64,000 nucleotides of DNA from contig NC_068564.1 in the NCBI RefSeq assembly GCF_022201045.2, positions 434,001 through 498,000 of the forward strand, written 5' to 3'. The number at the start of each line of letters is the position of its first letter. Within the stretch, counting starts at the first letter, position 1. Below are positions 1-11,165 of this stretch, one piece after another. The DNA comes from Citrus sinensis. Taxonomy: Eukaryota > Streptophyta > Magnoliopsida > Sapindales > Rutaceae. The position numbers and the translations under genes are program-made. Under the pieces are notes generated by a model that worked only from the letters and a program-made list of their open reading frames with translations, had not been told where the DNA came from and did no database searches.

Positions 1-210
1 GAGAAACAAACAATAAGGAGAAACAAACAAACACTCTTAAGAGAACCATAAGGAACTCAATACTATTGTCATTGGTGTGCATGATTAACACTTGAGAATA
101 GAAATCATAAATTCTTGGTAGATATTTAAGGAACATATAAGCACTGTATATCATGGCACAAATGAAAAGTTATGCTTGCTTACCCATAAATAGAAGCCTT
201 GAAATTCTTC

Positions 211-3200
211 TTAATCACGAAATGGTGTGAGATCAATGTTCATGCGTTGTTTCCCCTTGCTTACTTTCTGTAGACATCAATTAAAAAAAAAATCCAGGTC
301 AGTATCCAATATAGGAACAACATAGTGGAATACTAAATAAAAATGTCATGCACAAGGAGAAAACAAAATGTTGCCCTGTGCCTGGGCTATGGTAAAATTT
401 CCTCAATCAAAGCTCCAGGAGGTTGATTCATATGGGTTAGATATCCCATGAGCAAAGAGTTGGTTGAGTAAATTTTATGTAACATTTAAATTCAACCAAT
501 CTATTTTCCAAGACAAATGAAACAATTCCATTCAAAGATGGGACGAAAAACTTACAGCTATGGCCACAAGCTCCTCTAGCAGTTCCTCCAAATTGCGGAG
601 AGGCTATAGTCATGATATACCAAAAAGGAAAAAAGAACAAAAATCATTGAGACTAGTGTCAAACCATAAAGATAAAATTTTCAAGCCGGTGAAAAAAAAA
701 AAAACTCACCCATTGGGTAGGGCCATCAACTGGTGCATTAAGAGGATCATCATGTACCTATGCATCCAAAACTAGCTCTTAGAAGTGCATATATAAACAC
801 AAAAATGCAAAAGAAGAGCAAGAGGCACTAGCCTCATTTATCACTATAAAGCAAGAAAGTAATACTAAAAATCTCTTTCAATAGATTCTCCATACCTCCA
901 TAAAAACTCCATCTACGCCAACAGCAATTGCCGTCCTTGCAATGCAAGGTATCAATTCACGAAGACCACCACTGGCAACACCTCCTCCATCCAACTATAA
1001 AACAAAGAATGAGTTCAGCCTTCTTTATGGAAAATAAAACTCAATATTAAATTATGTCCAAAAAATGCAAAAATTTAGACAGCATTAAAAATCAAGAAAA
1101 TCTAGTTGCAAAGGAATAGATAAGAAAATGTAGCATCCTAGGTGGAAAAGTAGCTTAGATAGCTAAAGAATCTCAAAATCAAGCAAATATAATAGCTGTA
1201 ATCTCTCCCAAATTCTGAAGCAAATGATGGTTTTCTCATCATACTAAACAGTTACCAGGAAAGTTACATGGAATACAATTGTTAAGGTTTATTATCTGTT
1301 TCATAAAACTAAGATATGGGAATACCATTGAGTTATGAAAGATAAATGTACAAACCACACCTTCTTGCCAGCAGGCTGTTGTAATGAATGCGTGACATCA
1401 GCTACCTGCAGTGAAATGCCATCATTCATTAGATTTTTAAGATAAAATAAGTAAATTTAGCCACCTCCAATTTGAAGTTAGTTTCTTGACAAGTCTTTTA
1501 TAATATCAAACAGTTGCTATGTCAACTTAGTTTGCAGTGTTTCCTCTCAAATCATAAATATGCGCAACGATTCCCTAATAAAAATTCTTGGGAGTGAATT
1601 GAGCAACGTGCTCCACATGAATAAGACTTCTTTTCCATGTTTGTAGATGCTACAACAGCTTTGTGCAGCTGCCACATATCTAAACAGTATATACTCTTCA
1701 AGCCTCAGAACAAAAAATAAGACTGTTCTAACTGTCAAGACGCACGTCAGAAATGAGCAGTCACTTACAACAGGACAATTAGCTTCTCTCATCCACTCCA
1801 AATTCCGTGGATCAACAATCAAATCATCTACAAGCCAAAGTGAAATTTAACACCAGTCCAACAGAATATGGAAACACGCTAATGATGCATCAATTACTTC
1901 AATCAAACTGCATAGCAAATAAATCCTTACTATAGCCAAACATGGTTCCTCTCTCGCATACCATCACATTTGGATTTCCAGCCAATCTAACCTTCTCTGC
2001 AGAATTTACCATTACCTGCAGTTTTGCAATGTTACAAGTTGCTAAATGGCAGGTAAAGATACCTGTGTATGCATAAAATACTTGCAATCCAAACATGTCA
2101 ATAAAGATTTAACTGAAATACACTCACTGAGGAAGCACAGAACTGTCCTTTTTTAATATTAATAATTTTTCCAGTCTTGGCTGCTGCAACTAGAAGATCT
2201 GTCTGTTATTAAGAGGTCAACAATGAGATGAATTAATTTGATGGAAACGCATTGAATCTTCTGGTCCTAGAAAATAACTTAACCTGACGGCATAAAAATG
2301 CTGGAATCTGGATGATATCCGCAACTTTGCCAACTTCTTCACACTGGCCATAGAAAGGGGAAAAAATTCATCACATATGGAACCGGGTTTGAGTAGATGG
2401 AATGACAATGAGAAAATTAAAGAAACAATAAGCCCAAAGGAAATAAGCGAGGATGTAAGAATATACACACCATTGTTCCTCACACATATGAAAAAAAGAA
2501 ACATTCATTGCAAACACAAATGGACTCAGTCATTGACTTTATTTTCATTGTCAATGCAAGAATTGTATAGACTATGTGTTACACAAGCAGCGGTGCGCAG
2601 GAAATAAAGAAGAATATGAGCAATGTAACAGGTATTCAGAAACATAAGTACAAAATCACCTGAACAGTTTCATGCACATCAGTCACAATGGGAATGTCAT
2701 AAGCTATTTTAACCTTCTCTAGGATCTGTCACCAATTATAAGAAAAATTGAAACTTTATTACAATGTGACATCCTATCACAGCAAGATCCAAAATTCTGT
2801 AAAACAAAATGCATAAAAAGTATTTTAACAATCATAAACACCTTCAAGCCTTCAACCATGCCGGGACCACGAAATGACTTGGAAGATGTTCTATTAGCTT
2901 TGTCAAAGCTTGACTTGAAAACAAGCGGCAACCCAACTCTGCAATGAAAAACCTCTCTCACAGCAAGATCCACAAGATAGCCAAAAATTCAATCCAATCT
3001 CTTCAAATAATAGCTTGGCGATGAAAAAAACTCCATACTCATTTCTTTTAAAAGGAAAAAAGATGAACAGATAACAAAGCAGATTCAACATTCACTATTG
3101 AGAATCTCTCATGGCTGAAATTTTCAACTACCGATCTTTTTGTTTTTACTCGATGTTGAGACAAAACAGAATAAGGCATTGCATAAGAAATATAAAGCTG

Positions 3201-3638
3201 TAAAAGAACTTCAAAGACTCGTAACAAGACAATGTAAAACCAAAAAATTTCCACATTAAAAACCCAGATCTTCTCCAACTAAAATAAGCTGATCCCATAT
3301 TTTCAATCGCCTTAATTTTCCAAAAATTAAAAATCCAATTCTTCGTCATCATTGAAGTTCTTTTTCATAAAAGTAAATATAGATTGTGATTAGAAATAAA
3401 ATGAACCCACTTGGTAGAGATACTCTTGATGTGCTTGGCCATGCGCATTATGTGTTCCTCTGATTCAATCACATTTGGACCCGCCAACAAGAAAAACGGC
3501 TCAGCTGCCTGTCAGCACAAGTCACAAATCCAATCACACGCATTATGAATCACTAACAATTCGATGCCAAAACTAACTGGAAGAAAATGACAAAGGTCAA
3601 ACCTTGAGTTGGTTAAACAAAGCAGTTGATGGATCCAT
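211..3638 (-). CDS. KDSA: 2-dehydro-3-deoxyphosphooctonate aldolase (KDO-8-phosphate synthase)
   Basis: Condenses phosphoenolpyruvate with arabinose-5-phosphate to KDO-8-P, the precursor of the KDO found in pectin rhamnogalacturonan II; the plant enzyme is cytosolic. I place 13 exons (high to low): 3603-3638, 3411-3508, 2842-2938, 2660-2725, 2284-2343, 2128-2202, 1931-2015, 1769-1827, 1361-1405, 896-994, 710-757, 556-603, 211-267. All have GT-AG borders and sum to 873 nt, giving 290 residues, the length I recall for the Arabidopsis protein. Family motifs are visible: [13 protein letters not shown] near the N-terminus, [35 protein letters not shown], and the GGGVASGG and HDDP segments near the C-terminus. 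It ends in NIDLTPFRD. The start at 3636-3638 begins [12 protein letters not shown], matching family N-termini. No damage was seen. It is divergent from the PPR gene. Confidence 0.95.
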
Positions 3639-4021
3639 CCCTTCGTTTTGCTTTGAGAGAGAGAAATGAGTGACTGAATGAGAGCGTGCAAAGATTTTAC
3701 ATTTATTATTTTGACAAAGCATCTGTTCCATGAGTTGGCAGTTTTATAGCTCCTTTACGAAGTTACAAATATACCCTTCAAACGGGGTAATTGCTTGCTT
3801 CTGTAGTGGTGCTTTCATTTTAACCAAAACCCAAAACCCAAAACCCTTCGAAGTCCAAGCCTTCATCAACCTGAAAACCAAGTGGCCAGTTCCAATTTTA
3901 CGCCATTATTTGCTTAAATAGTGAATTGAGACTGCAAAAGAAGAAAATTTTTGCGCTCTGCACTGTAGAAGAGTAACAGTTTTACGCGGCAAAATCAGGT
4001 TAGTATTTCATATCTACACTT
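3639..4021. promoter_or_regulatory. Divergent intergenic promoter region between KDSA and the PPR gene
   Basis: This 383-bp gap separates two start codons facing away from each other, so it must hold both promoters and both 5' leaders. A short purine-rich stretch lies just upstream of the KDSA start (about 3652-3667). I saw no convincing TATA box for either gene, as is common for housekeeping genes. That a shared promoter drives both genes is inferred from geometry only. Confidence 0.6.
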
Positions 4022-6505
4022 ATGATTCGCCGTGTGAAGAAATTGTGCCCAAGAAACCTCTATTTATCACTCACTAAAAACCCTAATTTTAGATACCCAT
4101 TTCACTCTAATTTCATCCATCACCTAGATTTTAACCATAAATTTATAAAAAATACAAGCTTTAGTAGTAGGCTAGATTATGGTGAAACCCAGAATTTTGT
4201 TAAAGACGCTATTTTTTTTAGAAAGCCTAATTATGTAAGAAGTTACTGTTCTGGAAAGAGTGGTGATGGTGAAAAATGCAATGAATGGACTGAGGAGATA
4301 GAGTATTTAGATGAATCGGGTAGTGTTATATATACTGGTAAAGGAATCAGGTCAGTTGAGCCCGGTTTTGATGATCATGTAATGGTTGGCGGGATAAAGA
4401 AGCCATTTTTGAATGCTTCAGCAGTTGCGAAGATTGTTGAGGTTGTGAATAGGTGGAAATGGGGGCCGGAATTGGAGACCCAATTGGATAAGCTTCAATT
4501 TGTGCCTAAAATGGTGCATATAACTCAAGCATTGAAAGTTATTAATGATAGTGATACATCGTTAAGTTTGTTTAGGTGGGCTAAGAGGCAGTCTTGGTAT
4601 GTGCCGGGTGATGAGTGTTATGTTATGTTGTTTGATGTGCTGAATGAAAGTAGAGATTTTGATGGGATGTTGTCATTATTTGATGAGATGGTTCATGATT
4701 CAAGTAAAAATGGGATTTCCTTGTTTAGTGCATATAACAGGGTCATTCAATATCTGGCTAAAGCCGATAAATTGGAGATGTCATATTGTTGTTTCAAGAA
4801 GGTTTTAGATTCAGACTGCAAGATTGATACGCAATCTTACAATGTTCTTATGACATTGTTTCTGAACAAGGGGTTGCCTTACAAGGCTTTTGAGATATAT
4901 GAGAGCATGGAAAAGGGAGAGTGTTCATTAGATGGTTCAACTTATGAATTGATGATACCAAGCTTGGCAAAATCAGGACGTCTTGATGCAGCTATTAAGC
5001 TCTTCCAAGAGATGAAGGAAAGGAATTTTCGGCCAAGCTTTAACATCTTTGCATCGCTTGTTGATTCGATGGGGAAAGCTGGGAGGCTTGACACTTCAAT
5101 GAAGGTATACATGGAAATGCAGGGCTGTGGGCATAGGCCATCTGCTCCTATGTATGTTTCTTTAATAGAGTCTTATGCAAAAGCGGGGAAGTTGGATACT
5201 GCTCTTAGGCTTTGGGATGAGATGAGGATTGCGGGGTTTCGGCCTAACTTTGGTCTGTTCACCATGATTATTGAGTCACATGCAAAATCGGGGAAGCTTG
5301 ATATTGCAATGTCCATCTTTACTGATATGGAGAGGGCTGGATTTCTACCTACTCCATCTACGTATTCATGTCTCTTGGAAATGCATGCTTCCTCTGGACA
5401 AGTAGATTCTGCCATGAAGCTGTATAACTCAATGACCAGTGCAGGGTTGAGACCAGGCCTAAGTACTTATACAGCCTTGTTGACGCTTTTGGCTAAGAGG
5501 AAGCTTGTTGATGTGGCTGCCAAAATCTTACTTGAAATGAAGACCATGGGATATTCTGTGGATGTGAGTGCAAGTGATGTTCTAATGGTATATATTAAGG
5601 ATGGTTCTGTTGATCATGCTTTGAGGTGGCTACGTTTTATGGGTTCTTCTGGGATTCGTACAAATAACTTTATAGTCCGACAGTTGTTCGAATCTTGTAT
5701 GAAGAATGCTTTGTATGAGTCAGCCAAGCCTCTTCTTGAGACCTATGTTGAATCTGCAGCTAAAGTGGATCTCGTACTTTATACATCAGTTCTTGCTCAT
5801 CTAGTACGATGCCAGGACGAACAGAATGAAAGGCATTTGATGGCAATCCTTAGTGCCACAAAACACAAAGCACATGCTTTTCTGTGTGGACTCTTTACGG
5901 GCCCAGAACAAAGAAAACAGCCTGTGTTATCCTTTGTGAGGGAATTCTTTCACGGTATCGATTATGAGTTGGAAGAGGGGGCTGCAAGGTATTTTGTTAA
6001 TGTGCTTCTCAATTACCTTGTTCTTATGGGGCAGATAAATCGAGCTCGATGTGTTTGGAAAGTTGCATACGAGAACAAGCTATTTCCTAAAGCAATAGTC
6101 TTTGATCAGCATATTGCTTGGTCCCTTGATGTTAGAAACTTGTCTGTGGGAGCTGCTCTTATCGCTGTCATGCACACCCTCCATAGGTTCAGAAAGCGAA
6201 TGTTGTATTATGGGGTTGTCCCAAGACGCATCAAATTGGTTACAGGACCTACATTGAAGATTGTGATTGCACAGATGTTGAGCTCAGTAGAATCACCATT
6301 CGAGGTCAGTAAGGTTGTGTTAAGAGCCCCTGGAGATTCTGTGATGGAGTGGTTTAAGAAACCTATTGTTCAACAGTTTCTTCTGAATGAGATTCCATCG
6401 AGAGCTGACATCCTCATGCACAAGATGAACATACTGTTTCCCTGTTCTGCACCAGAGCTCAGATCATTGTCCCCTCCCAAGCCACTAATAGGTAAGGCAA
6501 TGTAA
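4022..6505 (+). CDS. Pentatricopeptide repeat protein with SMR-like C-terminus (EMB2217-like)
   Basis: Intronless 827-residue P-class PPR protein, expected to bind organelle RNA. The basic N-terminus (MIRRVKKLCPRN, rich in Arg, Lys, Ser and Asn) looks like an organelle targeting peptide, probably mitochondrial. Eight or more 35-residue PPR units run in series from about residue 195 to 560, with recurring hallmarks such as SGRLDAAIKLFQEM, AGKLDTALRLWDEM and SGKLDIAMSIFTDM. From about residue 690 a segment with LDVRNLSVGAAL followed by a Gly-Pro turn (VTGPTLK) resembles a degenerate SMR (small MutS-related) domain. The gene order with KDSA matches my recollection of Arabidopsis AT1G79490 (EMB2217) beside AT1G79500; EMB2217 is needed for embryo development. 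The start was chosen as the first ATG of the long frame. The target RNA cannot be read from the sequence. PPR identity is near certain; the EMB2217 orthology rests on synteny and length. Confidence 0.93.
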   Translation: MIRRVKKLCPRNLYLSLTKNPNFRYPFHSNFIHHLDFNHKFIKNTSFSSRLDYGETQNFVKDAIFFRKPNYVRSYCSGKSGDGEKCNEWTEEIEYLDESGSVIYTGKGIRSVEPGFDDHVMVGGIKKPFLNASAVAKIVEVVNRWKWGPELETQLDKLQFVPKMVHITQALKVINDSDTSLSLFRWAKRQSWYVPGDECYVMLFDVLNESRDFDGMLSLFDEMVHDSSKNGISLFSAYNRVIQYLAKADKLEMSYCCFKKVLDSDCKIDTQSYNVLMTLFLNKGLPYKAFEIYESMEKGECSLDGSTYELMIPSLAKSGRLDAAIKLFQEMKERNFRPSFNIFASLVDSMGKAGRLDTSMKVYMEMQGCGHRPSAPMYVSLIESYAKAGKLDTALRLWDEMRIAGFRPNFGLFTMIIESHAKSGKLDIAMSIFTDMERAGFLPTPSTYSCLLEMHASSGQVDSAMKLYNSMTSAGLRPGLSTYTALLTLLAKRKLVDVAAKILLEMKTMGYSVDVSASDVLMVYIKDGSVDHALRWLRFMGSSGIRTNNFIVRQLFESCMKNALYESAKPLLETYVESAAKVDLVLYTSVLAHLVRCQDEQNERHLMAILSATKHKAHAFLCGLFTGPEQRKQPVLSFVREFFHGIDYELEEGAARYFVNVLLNYLVLMGQINRARCVWKVAYENKLFPKAIVFDQHIAWSLDVRNLSVGAALIAVMHTLHRFRKRMLYYGVVPRRIKLVTGPTLKIVIAQMLSSVESPFEVSKVVLRAPGDSVMEWFKKPIVQQFLLNEIPSRADILMHKMNILFPCSAPELRSLSPPKPLIGKAM

Positions 6506-6507
6506 CC

Positions 6508-8081
6508 ATTGGTAATTCTTTTCTAAAGAGTACTTGTGCAATTGTGAAATAGAATTGTAATGATTTCTAATCTCTTTGGTGGCTATAAAAAGGGAAATTG
6601 CACATATTATTCAGCTAATTTTGAGAATGATTGTCTAGAAACCAGCGAATAAGAGTCAATTTTGAAAAATGACCGGCTTGTAACATTTTCAGAATCTTTA
6701 TACGGGGGAGACCTTATCCCATTAAAAATCCAAATCTGATGCTACACACAACGATGTATTTTATAATTTGTATATGGATCTAGTTACGGTCGAGATTTTA
6801 TAATTTGTACATGGATCCGGTTACGGTGGAGATGCTTAATCATAAAACACTCATTCATAACTATACAATTAAAATTATACGCTTATAACTTATTTTTAAT
6901 ATTTATTATTTTAATCGTATGATTATGAAAGAATGCTTCGCATTGGAACATCTCCAATATAATTATTGTCTTTGTATATACACTCTATTCTTATTTTATA
7001 AAGTACTATTTATGCTCGGGCAGCTAATGAATTATGATAACTTTGCACGTAGATCTCGATTAGCAGTGTTGGCTTCACCTTGCGTCCAGTCAATAGTAAC
7101 ACCAAAAGAGATATTAAAGAATTAAAGTTTGAATGAATGAAATATTAATAGTAAAGCCATAACAAAATGTCGAAATTCTAATGTTGTAAAAGAAATGAAA
7201 TAGTAAACAAAGCACCCGAATGCTGCCATTTAAGCTAAATTTCATTGAAATAGGTGTTCCACACGACAACATGTTGTCTATATTTTCTTCATTTCTCAAT
7301 TAGTAATCTGAGGGTCTGTCATCTGTCGCCTAATTTTATCGTTCTCTCACAATCATGCATGCCCTTTAATTGGATGTCCTCATAATGATATTCTTAGTAC
7401 TCTGTCACCCCATATACCTCGTACTTTTAGTTCTTTAAAGATTATTTTTAAAACGTATAGTTGAGTTAATTTTCACTATTTTCTTTCTCAAAGTGAATGA
7501 AAAAAAGAAGAAAAGTGGGTACAAATTTAAATATTTAATATAACAAAAGCTAATGAAATTAATATCTGAGCCTAATTAGAAAAATAGTTATTTTGTTGGT
7601 AATAACCAACCTTTAATCCGTCAATTCTGTCCGCAACAAAAGACATTGTTCATCAATCCTTGGATAAATGGAAGATTATTGAGAGTAAAGAAAACCATTT
7701 GTCATTAAATACACAAAAAAATATTGCTAGAAATTGACTATATATTAATGCCTACATTTTAATGCAAAAAACTTTTACATGTACCAAAATTATACGTATT
7801 AACTTTAATTAAGCAAGCTTTTGGTATAGAATAGAACCCAATAACTTTCTCTTGCAGCCTCTACTTGTGTGTTATGTTGACTGAATTAGATTCTCATATT
7901 ATCAGCCATCCAATGTCTGCTACAATTGCCATAGCACTTTCTTTTCCTTTCTATATATAGCAACAAGCTTGCACTTCTCTAAGACCCACACAAAAGCCAA
8001 AATCCAACTTAAAATTAATTTCAGTTTCTTTAATTTTCCTCTCCTCTTAGCTTGTTTCTCATCATATATCAATGATTCAAT
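6508..8081 (+). repeat. Copy 1 of a duplicated segment: PPR 3'UTR plus ZIP upstream region
   Basis: This 1.6-kb stretch has no gene. It is repeated with moderate divergence at 14908-16329. It starts a few bases after the PPR stop codon, so it includes the PPR 3'UTR, and runs through the ZIP promoter to the ZIP start. Shared landmarks include the CAATTGTGAAATAGAATTG block (6538; 14942), a conserved patch at 7140-7300 (15370-15520) and the TATA box. Extra material at about 6760-6900 is absent from copy 2. Confidence 0.85.
7952..7959 (+). promoter_or_regulatory. TATA box of the truncated ZIP copy
   Basis: TATATATA lies about 130 bp upstream of the pseudogene ATG. It is followed by the same leader (CTTGCACTTCTCTAAGACCC) found in the intact paralogue, so the promoter survived although the gene body is broken. 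Confidence 0.6.
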
Positions 8082-8345
8082 ATGATGGCTTGTAATTCTT
8101 TCAACACCTTGAAAATAATAATTATATTTTCTTTCATTCTTCTTTATCCTACTCTAGTCTTTGGTGAGTGCGTTTGTGATGTTGAAGCTATGAGCCAAGA
8201 TAATAATCAACAAGAAGCGCTTAAATATAAAGTGATTGCAATTATTGGCATACTTGCTGCTGGTGCTTTTTGGGGTAAGCCTTCCCTTGTTGGGCAAGAA
8301 AGTCCCAGCACTAAGGCCTGAAAATGATACTTTCTTCATTATTAA
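8082..8345 (+). pseudogene. Truncated ZIP metal transporter pseudogene
   Basis: The first about 85 codons match the intact ZIP gene at 16330: signal-like N-terminus (MACNSFNTLK), the [17 protein letters not shown] segment and then the first transmembrane helix. An extra T at about 8271 (TTTTTGGGG against TTTTGGGG in the intact gene) shifts the frame, after which [19 protein letters not shown] continues in another frame. Homology stops at the TTCATTATTAAG site, where a MITE is inserted, followed by a solo LTR. No downstream exons lie nearby. A functional transporter is not possible; a short secreted peptide is conceivable but unsupported. Confidence 0.9.
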
Positions 8346-8469
8346 GGTTTCATTTGGGATTGAGGTACTGTACTTTTTAAGTTACAATTGTTGTAAAAAA
8401 AAAATTATAACTATCAAATGAAAGTTAATAATATGTAGTAAATATAAATTTTAAATAATAATTTTCTTT
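8346..8469 (+). mobile_element. Left part of a PIF/Harbinger-like MITE inserted in the ZIP pseudogene
   Basis: The first about 120 bp match the complete MITE at 29836-30108, starting with GGTTTCATTTGGGATTGAGG directly after a TAA inside the gene sequence (the usual target is TAA/TTA). The right half is missing and the sequence changes abruptly to an LTR at 8470. Confidence 0.75.
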
Positions 8470-9141
8470 TGTTGAACCCAAAACCTGTGCAATATTGGAA
8501 ATGGTTCTCCAAGATCCACTCAAATCAATTCTTGTATCTAAAATGGCAATTTACCAAACCAATGATGTAATATAAGACAAGATGAACAAAACAAATCAAT
8601 GAGTGAATCAAAGAGCAGAGAGATAACACAGAGGAAGTTTATAGAGGTTCGGCCATAGAAGCCTACATCCACTGTGAAAAGGTGAACTCAAGCTTTACTG
8701 AATGAGAGTTTTCAGAGAACAAGTTTGCAGAGAAAATGACTCTTGACTTATTACTTGATATGCCAAAGTGCTAGGCTATATATACAAGAAAAGATTGATC
8801 TAGAAAGATCTATCAGTCACCAGCACACATCCCTTGTGCTTAATAACAAACCCAGCTACTTCACATGCTTGTAACAACCTTTAACAACTTTTCAACCTAC
8901 CCCTGACCATGTGTCTTCATCTCATTTGCCTTAAGTGATAAAACGACAACTTTTAGCTGTCGTTTTGGTTAAGTGACTCACGTGCTCAATCACATGATTT
9001 ACTAGCGCACGCAGCTGACATCAGAACCTTGTCATATAGCCTTCCCCAGAACTTCAACCGACATGTCAATGTAACACTAAGTTTTCAACCGATTTGTCTT
9101 ACTCGGCTGAGAGATTCAGATTTGCAGTTCATACTCCAACA
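8470..9141 (-). mobile_element. Solo LTR, Copia-type
   Basis: A 672-bp block bounded by TG...CA with short inverted ends: on the minus strand it starts TGTTGGAGTATG and ends GGGTTCAACA. A TATATATA-type promoter (CTTGTATATATAGCC on the minus strand) lies in the U3-like part, followed by the R/U5-like GGATGTAGGCTTCTATGGCC common in plant Copia LTRs. No primer binding site or coding region follows in LTR sense, so it is a solo LTR. The flanking 5-mers (TCTTT, TATAT) do not match, so its insertion scar was lost or rearranged. Confidence 0.75.
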
Positions 9142-9258
9142 TATATTGTACTCTCTCTCTCTCTATTTTTTCACACACAAAATAAGTAAAATAAGCCTTT
9201 AATTGGTCTTTAGATCTCTCTCTATTATTTTCTTTCTTATTTTCTTTTAAAAATTAGT

Positions 9259-10519
9259 TGTTTCATCCCTGGACATGGTGCTTACAAATGCAAAAATAGG
9301 TTCAATCAAAGTTTTGTTCCTAGGAATAGAGCATTTAGTGGATTTAGACCTAGAGGAGGGCAAAAGTATAGAGGAATTATTGGTAATGGTCCTATTAACT
9401 TTGGAAGAGGCACTGGATACAACTATGGTCCTGATTCATAAACTAATTTTCTTCCACCTTATCCTCGACAATCTAGACCATTCCATGGCTATGTTGCTTA
9501 TCAAAACCCGAGCATGATGTATCCTCAAACTTTCACTAATGCTCAAGGAAATTATGGTGGTCATAATGGCTTTCCTTATGGAGCTACATCCAATAACATG
9601 TTTGCTGGAAATGGTAGACCTTCTCATAATCTTCAAACTGTTGCTCCACCCTTAGCTAATTATGGAAGTGTTTATGATCCAGCCTGGTATATTGATTATG
9701 GTGCTACCAATCATGTTGCTCAGGATGCAGGTATTCTCTCTTATTACTCACTTTATTGTGGAGCAGAAAGGTTATATATTGGAAATGGAATGGGATTACC
9801 AATTCATGGTATAAGAACTGTCATTGTTACAACCTCCTCTACAACACTCCTTTATTTACATAATGTTCTACATGTGCCCATAATTACTAAAAACATTCTT
9901 AGTGTCCCAAAACTACTTGCTGATAACAATGTACTCATTGAGTTTCACACTGATGTTTATTTTGTTAAGGCCAAGAACTCAAGAATCATCTTGCTCAAGG
10001 GGACTGCTAGAGGGGGCTTGTATCAGGTTAAAGACTTTAAAGCAGTTTGTCATGATTTCAAATTACCAAGTTATGTGTCTAGTTTCTCAAAGTCATTTTC
10101 CAATTTAATAAAAGGCCAGGTGTCAATGTTTACTCAACTCAGTTCATCATGTGTTGTTGGTTCTTCTCAATCACATGTAAACAATTTACAAGTTAATAAA
10201 AATGTGTTAGTAGCCCTTTCTGTTTCTTTCAATAAATCTATCGATTATAACTTACTGCATAAGAGAATGGGGCATCCAACAATTCATGCATTAAAACAAG
10301 TTATCAAGTGTTTAAATCCAACTTTCAAAATAGATATAACAATTCAACCTAAGTTTTGTTATGCATGTCAATTTGGAAAGTGCCATATGCAACATTTCCA
10401 TTATGTTGAAACTTCAACTACCCGGCCACTTGAACTTTTTCATGCTGACCTTTGAGGACTAGCACCTATTCCCTCATCTCAAGGTTACTACTATTATCTA
10501 TCCATTCTAGATGACTGTA
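9259..10519 (+). mobile_element. Degenerate Copia gag-pol fragment (zinc knuckle, protease, pre-integrase)
   Basis: One frame runs from the second half of a gag zinc knuckle (C-X4-H-X4-C, ending GHGAYKC, about 9259-9291) through a gag linker, the protease active-site region and the GAG-pre-integrase HHCC region (LLHKRMGHP ... CYACQFGK) to the first residues of the integrase core (HADL..., YYLSILDDC). It is dead: an in-frame TAA at 9439-9441, a TGA at 10453-10455 where the family has Trp, and a protease motif reading DYGA instead of the usual D-S/T-G-A. Both ends are truncated; integrase catalytic core, reverse transcriptase and RNase H are absent. No LTR flanks it in the right orientation, so it is a captured or deleted piece. 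Confidence 0.88.
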
Positions 10520-10800
10520 AAAAAGTAAATAAAAAAGTAACTACATGCAAAACAGAGCATAGTATAACGAAATAAGGGCTTCCCGAGATTTTCTTTGCGG
10601 CCCAATGTTTGTGAACGGAAAATCCAATCAAAACAAATATCTAAGATGCCACCGAGCAACATGCACTCATCCACTTTCGGAAAGAACAAAATTGAATGTC
10701 AAAATAAGAAACTATTCTTCACAAGATTAGGCAAGAGACTATCTTTCCAAATCCCACCTAAGAAAGAAGTTGCCTTTTCGAATCAACTCTTTTTTTTTTA
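10520..10800 (-). pseudogene. Copy 1 of an unidentified membrane-protein gene fragment
   Basis: On the minus strand it encodes PKVDECMLLGGILDICFD followed by a frame-shifted continuation of the hydrophobic segment seen intact at 12343-11789. Its left edge abuts the Copia fragment. Frame breaks make it non-functional. I do not recognise the family. Confidence 0.65.
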
Positions 10801-11165
10801 TAACCCTTGAAGGCTTTAACTTTTGAGCACTAAAACTAGACGTGTACCATATAAAATTTAAAAGTGGACGTGTGCTATTTTAAAATTTTAATAATATCAT
10901 ATATTGATTGAAAATATTTAAATCAAACTTAAAATAGGCCATTTACATAACTGAAGTAACAACGACGTCATGACAGAAGTACAAGATTTGGAAGTACAAT
11001 TTTTCGTGGACTAAGAATTGGTCGGCAAAACCCAATAAAAGATTGCTAAGAAACCTCGAGAACTTGTTTTGCCTCCTCAAGAACTTGTTTTGCCTAAAAA
11101 CAAAATAAAAAAATAACTACATGCAAAACAGAGCATAGTATGCCGGAATAAGGGCTCCCTAAGAT
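10801..11165 (-). repeat. Copy 2 of the same fragment plus its shared flank
   Basis: 10801-10930 carries the TTTGAGCACTAAAACTAGAC flank that recurs at 12541-12680 (and in part at 25376-25450). 10945-11165 is the part of the membrane-protein fragment covering the VHEKLYF and CRQ-rich region, with a short internal duplication (the AGAACTTGTTTTGCCT phrase occurs twice, about 11060 and 11079). Not coding. Confidence 0.6.

Noticed and set aside
5173-5415. 80-codon minus-strand open frame inside the PPR gene
   Set aside because: Shadow of the PPR repeats on the opposite strand; no start context or homology of its own.
7114-7299. 61-codon minus-strand frame upstream of the ZIP pseudogene, with a longer form at 15352-15609
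   Set aside because: The two copies differ in frame and length outside a 60-bp core; better explained as a repeated block than as a gene.
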